Assembly (NCBI GenBank): GCA_030604195.1
Contig: JAUVWI010000001.1
Coordinates: forward strand, 1-64,000
Reading direction: 5' to 3'
Source: Spirochaetales bacterium
GTDB taxonomy: Bacteria > Spirochaetota > Spirochaetia > SZUA-6 > DRHE01
DNA length: 64,000 nt
This document shows positions 58,723 to 64,000 of the stretch, piece after piece (position 1 is the stretch's first letter; each line of letters opens with the position of its first letter). The notes beneath the pieces are model-generated. The model was not told the origin of the DNA and made no database searches. It saw only the letters and a program-made list of their open reading frames with translations. A program made the position numbers and the translations under genes.

Positions 58723-59487
58723 CTACTCCTCAGTTTTAACCTGGGGAATGTTAAGGTATAGAACTACTTCCCTGCAAAAGTCTCCTAATTTCACCAAAGC
58801 ATCTCTAACTTTAACACCCTCAAGATATTTATTTACCTCTAATTTATCAAATTCCATTACCTCATTACCGTTTAAGCATTTCAAGCCGTCCTCCTGCAGA
58901 TCTTCAATAAGATCTTTGGAGAATTTCACCAGGCTCCTGAAAAACCGGTCACCGTCAAGAAATAAATTCCTTCTCTTCTTAAAAGAGCGCTGCCGCATTT
59001 CCTTTTCATGGGTACCCTCAAAGCTGTCAATGCGGGCAGCATCTTCCTTGAAATCCTTCAGCCGGCGTGAAATACTGCTAAAGCGATGGTAGAAACTGTC
59101 CCGCTCTATTGAATGTTTAAAATCCAGCTTGAGCCTTTTTTCACTTAAGAAGGTAAGAAGCTCCTTCTCAAAAAAATTTAGATAAAGCAAAAAACGCAAG
59201 AGCTCCTTTCCGAGTAATTCGAGTTCCGGATCATCCTCATCTTTTTTATCCTGTTCAATAAGATTACGCAAATAAGAAAAGTCCTCTAATTCATCTTGAA
59301 GCTGCTGTTCAAGCAGCTCTTCACTATCGATTACATGAAAAGATTCGAGCTTTTCGCGATATTTTTTGAGCCGTTTTAATTCCTTGCCCACTCTATCGAG
59401 TTGATAGGGATCTGAACTGCTGCGGTAGACAGATTCAAATTGACGTATCAACTTGTTTATATTCTTAAGCTCCTGCTCCGGTTTCAT
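58723..59487 (-). CDS. Coiled-coil helical protein of unknown function
   Basis: A 254-residue protein from ATG 59487 (a TTG codon precedes it). It is almost wholly charged helix: INKLIRQFESVYRSSSDPYQLDRVGKELKRLKKYREKLESF, ELLGKELLRFLLYLNFFEKELLTFL and a Lys/Arg patch KEMRQRSFKKRRNLFLDGDRFF. It ends with hydrophobic GDFCREVVLYLNIPQ. I do not recognise a family. Six nt upstream of a bactofilin, so possibly a binding partner. Located after the flaA pair, beyond a terminator. Confidence 0.65.
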   Translation of the reverse strand: MKPEQELKNINKLIRQFESVYRSSSDPYQLDRVGKELKRLKKYREKLESFHVIDSEELLEQQLQDELEDFSYLRNLIEQDKKDEDDPELELLGKELLRFLLYLNFFEKELLTFLSEKRLKLDFKHSIERDSFYHRFSSISRRLKDFKEDAARIDSFEGTHEKEMRQRSFKKRRNLFLDGDRFFRSLVKFSKDLIEDLQEDGLKCLNGNEVMEFDKLEVNKYLEGVKVRDALVKLGDFCREVVLYLNIPQVKTEE

Positions 59488-59542
59488 CAATTCAATCTAA
59501 CACGTACAGGATTTTCCTTCAAGCTTTGCCCTATTAAAAGAA

Positions 59543-59570
59543 AAGCCCTCAAAGTCAACTCTGAGGGCTT
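59543..59570 (-). terminator. Terminator after the flaA pair
   Basis: AAGCCCTCA/TGAGGGCTT stem (59543-59551 with 59562-59570). On the minus strand it is followed by a T-rich run (59531-59542). Confidence 0.75.
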
Positions 59571-59596
59571 GAAGCCGATTATTTAAAAATTAGTGA

Positions 59597-60304
59597 TCAC
59601 CAACCGTCTGCCATATCATCCTGATCGCGATATTCTTCATCAAACATATCAGTTACAGCCCGCAGGTCATCGAAGTAGATATAATAACTGCCATAGCTTT
59701 CCACTAAGTTACTCTCCACCCTGAATCCCATGAACTTTATTCCTCTCAGATTGGAAAAGTGGTGTTCACTCTGAATTATTCTGGGTGGAACAGCTACAGT
59801 CAGTTTTTTCCAGCCCATAAAATTAAGCTTACCGATGGAAAGCTCCTGATCACGGCCGAAATAATCCTTTATCAGGATTTTTAAATTGTGATTATAATTT
59901 CGCCCCACCACCCAAACTGAAAGGGTCTTGGTTATTCCTTCAATCGGCAGAGGTTTTACCGGAAATACGCAAAAAGATCCCATATTCCGCTTGATATACT
60001 GCACTTTTGTGCCTAACACGTATTTGTCCCGCTCCTGAACATTGCTCTCCTCTTCCCCGGCAATTGCTTCCTTAGCCAGGGGACCGCCTTCAAACCTCCT
60101 GATCTGAATAAAGCCGTCATCCAGAGGCATGCTGCTCTTCCAGTAGGCTACATCCTCAAATTTAGTAACCGAAACTTCGACCAGTTTCTGTTGAGCTGAA
60201 TCTATTCCTATACTTGCCGAATCAGGTCCTCCTACCTCCTGAGAAAAGGATAGGGAAGTAATTAAAAGCAGTAAACTCAAAGTAATAATGATTATTTTTT
60301 TCAT
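59597..60304 (-). CDS. Flagellar filament outer-layer protein FlaA-like (second copy)
   Basis: A 235-residue exported protein. Start at 60304 (Met opening a signal peptide, MKKIIIITLSLLLLITSLSFSQ, with AGGAG upstream); an upstream in-frame ATG at 60394 would overlap the preceding flaA. The mature part shows the FlaA pattern: WVVGRNYNHNLKILIKDYFGRDQELSIGKLNFMGWKKLTVAVPP and YYIYFDDLRAV. FlaA forms the sheath around spirochaete periplasmic flagella. Overlaps and follows flaA. Confidence 0.85.
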   Translation of the reverse strand: MKKIIIITLSLLLLITSLSFSQEVGGPDSASIGIDSAQQKLVEVSVTKFEDVAYWKSSMPLDDGFIQIRRFEGGPLAKEAIAGEEESNVQERDKYVLGTKVQYIKRNMGSFCVFPVKPLPIEGITKTLSVWVVGRNYNHNLKILIKDYFGRDQELSIGKLNFMGWKKLTVAVPPRIIQSEHHFSNLRGIKFMGFRVESNLVESYGSYYIYFDDLRAVTDMFDEEYRDQDDMADGW

Positions 60305-60317
60305 CTTCACTCTCCTA

Positions 60318-61064
60318 TCAGTTGGTTTCCGGGCCCCAGATTTCGCTGACCATAGCATCTTCAGCCAGTTCATCGCCGTCAAATCGTTCTTCAAAACGAT
60401 CTGTTAATACCTTTAGCTGGTCAAAGTATATATAAAAATCATCTACCTTTTCCTCCGGCCTGGTCCAGATTACCAGTTTTGTTAATACCAGCCCCTGGTA
60501 AATAGGCGGATAGGGGCGCTGCTGCGGAATAGCAGCAGGTATATTCACACTGAGGTTCTTCCAACCGACAAAAGTGAGATCTCCCAGGGGCAGCACATGA
60601 TCCATACCGCGATAATCACGAACATGCGCTTCAAGGTAATAGTTATGATTGGAACCCCAGACCCACATATCTATTAGATGGATCCTGCCGGGGAACTTGA
60701 TCGGTACAGCATTAAAATCATCCCCTTCACCAGTGCCGGGGATAATCTCCAGGTAATTGTAGGCTTTCCGCAGAAAACTTCCATGAATACCTAAAGATTT
60801 TCGGTTGGGATCTTCTTCCGCTCTTCTGAAAATTGCATTGGGCCAGGCACCGACATACCGCTTTTCCCATAATTCTTTTCCCGAGCCATCGATGCCGTAT
60901 TTGCTGGGAAAGAGTTTCCATGAATAGTTAGGCGGGTCATCAAAGTGCTCAATTACCTCTGAAACAAGACTTATAGTCTTTTCACCGGCAAATGCCGAAA
61001 AGACCACTGCTACTAGTAATAGAGATATCAGAAGGCACCTGGAAGCTTTGTTACCCTGCTTCAT
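60318..61064 (-). CDS. flaA: Flagellar filament outer-layer protein FlaA
   Basis: A 248-residue exported sheath protein of the periplasmic flagellum. Signal peptide about 10-27 (LLISLLLVAVVFSAFAG). FlaA-type motifs: VIEHFDDPPNYSWKLFPSKYG, LIDMWVWGSNHNYYLEAHVRDYRGMDHVLPLGDLTFVGWKNLSVNIPAAIP, and DDFYIYFDQLKVLTDRFEERFDG. It is the leading gene of the pair. A perfect-consensus promoter (61099-61127) precedes it with an AAGGAG site. Confidence 0.93.
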   Translation of the reverse strand: MKQGNKASRCLLISLLLVAVVFSAFAGEKTISLVSEVIEHFDDPPNYSWKLFPSKYGIDGSGKELWEKRYVGAWPNAIFRRAEEDPNRKSLGIHGSFLRKAYNYLEIIPGTGEGDDFNAVPIKFPGRIHLIDMWVWGSNHNYYLEAHVRDYRGMDHVLPLGDLTFVGWKNLSVNIPAAIPQQRPYPPIYQGLVLTKLVIWTRPEEKVDDFYIYFDQLKVLTDRFEERFDGDELAEDAMVSEIWGPETN

Positions 61065-61098
61065 CGCTTTCTCCTTCTAATTGCTTTAGTTAGTACGA

Positions 61099-61127
61099 AT
61101 TATATGAGTATCGATTGCCTTTGTCAA
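61099..61127 (-). promoter_or_regulatory. Perfect-consensus promoter of the flaA pair
   Basis: TTGACA (61127-61122), 17-nt spacer, TATAAT (61104-61099) on the minus strand, about 34 nt upstream of the flaA start. Confidence 0.85.
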
Positions 61128-61189
61128 ATATTTTTCTTCAAATACGCCTCTGTATGAAGAGTTTTAACTCTATATTCTTAAAATCTTAC

Positions 61190-62065
61190 TTAATTCTTAG
61201 CCAGGCATAACTGATAATTCTGCTCGGCAAGATAGGAACTGCGCACATAAGGAGCGGCAATTACCTGCTTAAGACCATGGTTCAGGGCTCTATTTTGAAG
61301 CTGCCGGAATTCCCCGGGTGAATAATAACGCTTTACCGGAAGATTATTCCTGGATGGCTGCAAATACTGGCCTATGGTCAGTATTTCCACGCCCACATGC
61401 ACCAGGTCTGTAAAAAGTTGATCTAATTCCGGAAGGTTTTCACCGAGTCCCACCATTATACCTGATTTCAGCAGGGTTCCTTTTCTCCTGGTTTCAGCTG
61501 CTTCAGCCAATACCTTTAACGAATACCTGTAATCAGCGCCATACCGCACTTCACTGTAAAGACGCTCCACGGTTTCCAGGTTATGGGCAAAAACCTCAAT
61601 TGACAGAGAGGCCACTCGACCTACTGAGTTGAAACAACCCTTAAAATCAGGTACGAGCAATTCTATACCCGCGCCGGGCAGCTTCCCTTTAATATCCTCC
61701 ACGACCCTGGCAAAATGAGCCGCACCCCGATCGGGCAGATCATCCCTGGTTACCGATGTTATAACGGCAAAATGAATATTCTGCTCGCTCATGAAAGCGG
61801 CGATCTTTGAGCCCTCATCAACATCCGGATTAACAGGCGGGCCATGCTCCACTGCACAGAAGGAGCAGTTGCGGGTACAGCTATTGCCCAGGATCATAAA
61901 GGTAGCATTACCGGAACTGAAACATTCCGAAATATTGGGGCAGCGGGCAGATTCGCAGACTGTGGTCAATCCAAGAGAAGCCACCTTTTTCTTGGTCTTT
62001 AAAACAGCTGAAGAAAGCTTTACCTCTTTACGGAGCCAGGAGGGTCTTGGTGGATTAGCGGACAA
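61190..62065 (-). CDS. lipA: Lipoyl synthase
   Basis: A 291-residue radical-SAM enzyme inserting two sulfurs into protein-bound octanoyl groups of 2-oxoacid dehydrogenases and the glycine-cleavage H protein. Both cluster motifs are present: CESARCPNISEC (CxxxxxCxxxxxC) and the radical SAM CTRNCSFC (CxxxCxxC). FAVITSVTRDDLPDRGA and MVGLGEN follow. The C-terminus contains the usual QYLQPSRNNLPVKRYYSP. The ATG overlaps the upstream lipoprotein gene by 11 nt. No lipB in the window. Confidence 0.96.
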   Translation of the reverse strand: MSANPPRPSWLRKEVKLSSAVLKTKKKVASLGLTTVCESARCPNISECFSSGNATFMILGNSCTRNCSFCAVEHGPPVNPDVDEGSKIAAFMSEQNIHFAVITSVTRDDLPDRGAAHFARVVEDIKGKLPGAGIELLVPDFKGCFNSVGRVASLSIEVFAHNLETVERLYSEVRYGADYRYSLKVLAEAAETRRKGTLLKSGIMVGLGENLPELDQLFTDLVHVGVEILTIGQYLQPSRNNLPVKRYYSPGEFRQLQNRALNHGLKQVIAAPYVRSSYLAEQNYQLCLAKN

Positions 62066-62999
62066 ATTGAAGCTCCTTTTTCAGCCTTTCCGGAATATTC
62101 AACGCCTCTCCCCAGATAAGCTCAGTTTCTGTTTGCAGCATATCCGAAAAATCATTGGTCAGAATAGTCTTTAGCGCCTGCCGATAATTATCCTCGATTG
62201 AAAAGAGTACCCTCTCCGAATAGCTTCCGGCAGCCTGCCAATCCTCAACAATGGCCAGGCCGCTCTCATTCTCAAGATAATCGAGGAAGAATGAATTAAG
62301 AATATAGCTTTTAAGCAGGTAGATAACAACCCCTTTATTCTTTAGATTATCAATATGCTCTTTGGCCTTTACCCGGTTATTTATACCAGGTATCTCTATA
62401 ATCAACAACTGTGAATGATCAGCCAGCTTCAGGAACCCCTCTTTAAAAGCCCTGATTTCTTCTCTTCCCCCGGGAGTTAATTCCGCCGCTAAAACACCTA
62501 CCCTGCCGGGCCCGGAAGTATTGTGCTTCTCAGAGAGAAGGGGATTTGCCAGCAGCCTGGCTGCCGTATAACCGGCCTGATAAAAGGCCGGCAGCCGATC
62601 AAAAGAATGACCAATAAGATTTGCAGAAGCATTACCAGGGTTCTGCGGTTTCGGGGAACTACCGTGACTGTCAAGTTGAATAAAGTTAGTATCCGGGAAG
62701 TCAGCGGCTAAAAGGGGTAGATCCATGGGGAAAAGCGAGGCAACCACTGCAATGGCCGGCTGATGGTTTTGAAGTGCTTCTCTCAATACTTTTTCAGCCT
62801 GATCCGGGTTTTCAGCTATCACCAATTTAAGGGTGTATCCCTCTGCCTTTACCAATTTGGTCAGCTCTCCGGTAGACAGCCCCTTTTCCTGCAGGTACAG
62901 CCAGTTATAGGGATCAGAAAAAAAGACAAACACTCCTGCCGGCCGGCAGGAAATCAATAGTAAAATAATGGGAACAAAGAGGATCTTTCTTTTCAGCAT
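62055..62999 (-). CDS. BMP-like substrate-binding lipoprotein
   Basis: A 314-residue lipoprotein with lipobox LLLISC (Cys about 18). Start at ATG 62999; a GTG precedes it. The two-lobed alpha/beta pattern resembles PnrA/BMP nucleoside-binding proteins: PAIAVVASLFPMDLPLLAADFPDTNFIQLD, AGYTAARLLAN, GRVGVLAAELTPGGREEIRAFKEGFLK. No permease or ATPase gene is adjacent, so it is an orphan. Its ligand is unknown. Confidence 0.6.
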   Translation of the reverse strand: MLKRKILFVPIILLLISCRPAGVFVFFSDPYNWLYLQEKGLSTGELTKLVKAEGYTLKLVIAENPDQAEKVLREALQNHQPAIAVVASLFPMDLPLLAADFPDTNFIQLDSHGSSPKPQNPGNASANLIGHSFDRLPAFYQAGYTAARLLANPLLSEKHNTSGPGRVGVLAAELTPGGREEIRAFKEGFLKLADHSQLLIIEIPGINNRVKAKEHIDNLKNKGVVIYLLKSYILNSFFLDYLENESGLAIVEDWQAAGSYSERVLFSIEDNYRQALKTILTNDFSDMLQTETELIWGEALNIPERLKKELQFVR

Positions 63000-63080
63000 C
63001 ACTTAACAGGCTACCACCGGCTCTCCGGATGGTCAAGAAGTACAGGCTCTGCTTTCAATTTGCTCCCTACTCTCGTCGGC

Positions 63081-63109
63081 TTGACAACAATCGGTAATAT
63101 CATCATAAT
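63081..63109 (+). promoter_or_regulatory. Promoter of the class II aldolase gene
   Basis: TTGACA (63081-63086), 17-nt spacer, CATAAT (63104-63109), about 40 nt upstream of the start codon at 63156. Confidence 0.7.
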
Positions 63110-63155
63110 ACTATAAATTAAGAGTATTTATAATACAGACAAATAAGGAGTTTAT

Positions 63156-64000
63156 ATGGTCAGATATAGTGAGCTCGGACTGGTCAACACCAGGGAAATG
63201 TTTAAAAAAGCCATGCATGAGGGGTATGCAATTCCCGCGTATAACTTCAATAACCTGGAACAGCTTCAGGCAATTATCACCGGCTGCATGGAAACACGCT
63301 CTCCGGTTATCCTCCAGTTGTCTAAAGGAGCGCGCAGCTATGCCAATGAAACCCTTCTCCGTTACATGGCTCAGGGCGCTATGGAAATAGTCAACTCTTC
63401 TGAACATCCCATACCGGTGGCTCTTCACCTGGACCATGGCGACAGCTATGAATTGTGCGTGTCATGTATTGAAAACGGCTTTTCTTCGGTGATGATAGAT
63501 GGTTCAGCCCTCTCCTATGAGGATAATATCCAGCTTACCGCAAAGGTGGTTGAATATGCGCATAAATACGATGTTACGGTAGAGGGAGAACTCGGAGTCC
63601 TTGCCGGAATAGAGGATGAAGTATCCCATAAAAGTTCAAGTTATACAGATCCTGCGGATGTAGAGGATTTTGTAAAGCGCACCGGCGTAGACAGCCTGGC
63701 CATTTCCATAGGCACCTCTCATGGGGCCTTTAAATTCAAGGTCAAACCGGGCGAAGAGGTTCCGCCCCTGCGTTTCGATATTCTGGAAGAGATTGAAAAA
63801 CGAATTCCCGGATTCCCTATTGTGCTCCACGGCGCCTCATCAGTGCTCCAGGAGTATGTCCAGACCATCAATAAATACGGCGGGGAAATGTCGGGAGCTG
63901 TGGGAGTGCCTGAAGATCAACTGCGAAAAGCCGCTAAATCTGCAGTATGCAAGATCAATATCGATTCCGACGGCAGGCTGGTGGTAACAGCAATTATCCG
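63156..64000 (+). CDS. fba: Class II fructose-1,6-bisphosphate aldolase (partial, runs off window)
   Basis: The first 281 codons of a class II, zinc-dependent aldolase, cut by the window end. Start at ATG 63156 with an AAGGAG site 8 nt before it. Motifs: GYAIPAYNFNNLEQLQAII, the zinc-binding ALHLDHGDSYELC (His), EGELGVLAGIEDE, then SIGTSHGAFKFK with the second His, and VLHGASSV. It runs glycolysis and gluconeogenesis between fructose-1,6-bisphosphate and triose phosphates. Confidence 0.95.
   Translation, partial: MVRYSELGLVNTREMFKKAMHEGYAIPAYNFNNLEQLQAIITGCMETRSPVILQLSKGARSYANETLLRYMAQGAMEIVNSSEHPIPVALHLDHGDSYELCVSCIENGFSSVMIDGSALSYEDNIQLTAKVVEYAHKYDVTVEGELGVLAGIEDEVSHKSSSYTDPADVEDFVKRTGVDSLAISIGTSHGAFKFKVKPGEEVPPLRFDILEEIEKRIPGFPIVLHGASSVLQEYVQTINKYGGEMSGAVGVPEDQLRKAAKSAVCKINIDSDGRLVVTAII

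Noticed and set aside
1..64000. CRISPR array or prophage
   Set aside because: I saw no regularly spaced repeats beyond the in-frame 18-bp repeat at 13921-14000, and no capsid, terminase or tail genes.

Overview
The window reads as chromosomal DNA of a free-living member of the Spirochaetota. The main evidence is two adjacent FlaA flagellar-sheath proteins (59597-61064). Supporting evidence is two bactofilins, two PilZ proteins, a spirochaete-type (d)CMP kinase and omega subunit, a FlgH-like protein, a 7TM chemotaxis receptor and several lipoprotein/outer-membrane pairs. Genes are packed tightly, with many 4-11 nt overlaps.

Layout. 1-2900 is a small mobile island: a tyrosine recombinase, a noncoding stretch with tandem promoters, a HicB-like/HicA-like gene pair with an unusually large N-terminal extension on the antitoxin, and the 3' part of a tRNA-Gly gene at the right edge. 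2972-4156 is an AT-rich flavodiiron protein. 4172-11124 is a long minus-strand run: murC, yicC, cmk, rpoZ, miaA, a 29-codon COX24-like ribosomal gene missed by length filters, flgH-like and dxs. 11181-21500 carries nfo, tRNA-Glu, a transglutaminase-like protein, an OmpA-family protein, tRNA-Lys, a duplicated lipoprotein/beta-barrel cassette, mtaB, a TPR protein and a bactofilin. 21531-23572 is lysC and tyrA.

23703-30460 is the most original part. A membrane protein with a LysM-like tail is followed by an uncharacterised ~230-residue protein, a PPP-type phosphatase and a HipA/PI3K-fold kinase whose start overlaps the phosphatase stop. Facing them are three paralogues of the ~230-residue protein, transcribed from a perfect-consensus promoter. 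It looks like a reversible-phosphorylation module with a family of candidate substrates or adaptors; no function is known to me.

30628-49377 holds dapB, pta, dapA, rsmA, a short comEC, pyk, a TlpA-CcdA pair, fabZ, a chemotaxis receptor, an acyl-CoA ligase and a PAS/HD-GYP protein. 49397-56794 is a complete-looking branched-chain amino-acid operon (ilvB-ilvN-leuA-leuC-leuD-cimA). It is preceded by a 34-codon leader peptide rich in Leu/Ile/Val and a terminator with a competing antiterminator, a textbook attenuator that is not listed as a gene by length. CimA implies isoleucine from citramalate. 56892-64000 has tRNA-Glu, tRNA-Gln, a cyclic-nucleotide-binding histidine kinase, a second bactofilin, the flaA pair, lipA, a lipoprotein and the first 281 codons of class II aldolase.

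All calls are by reading motifs; no database search was possible.
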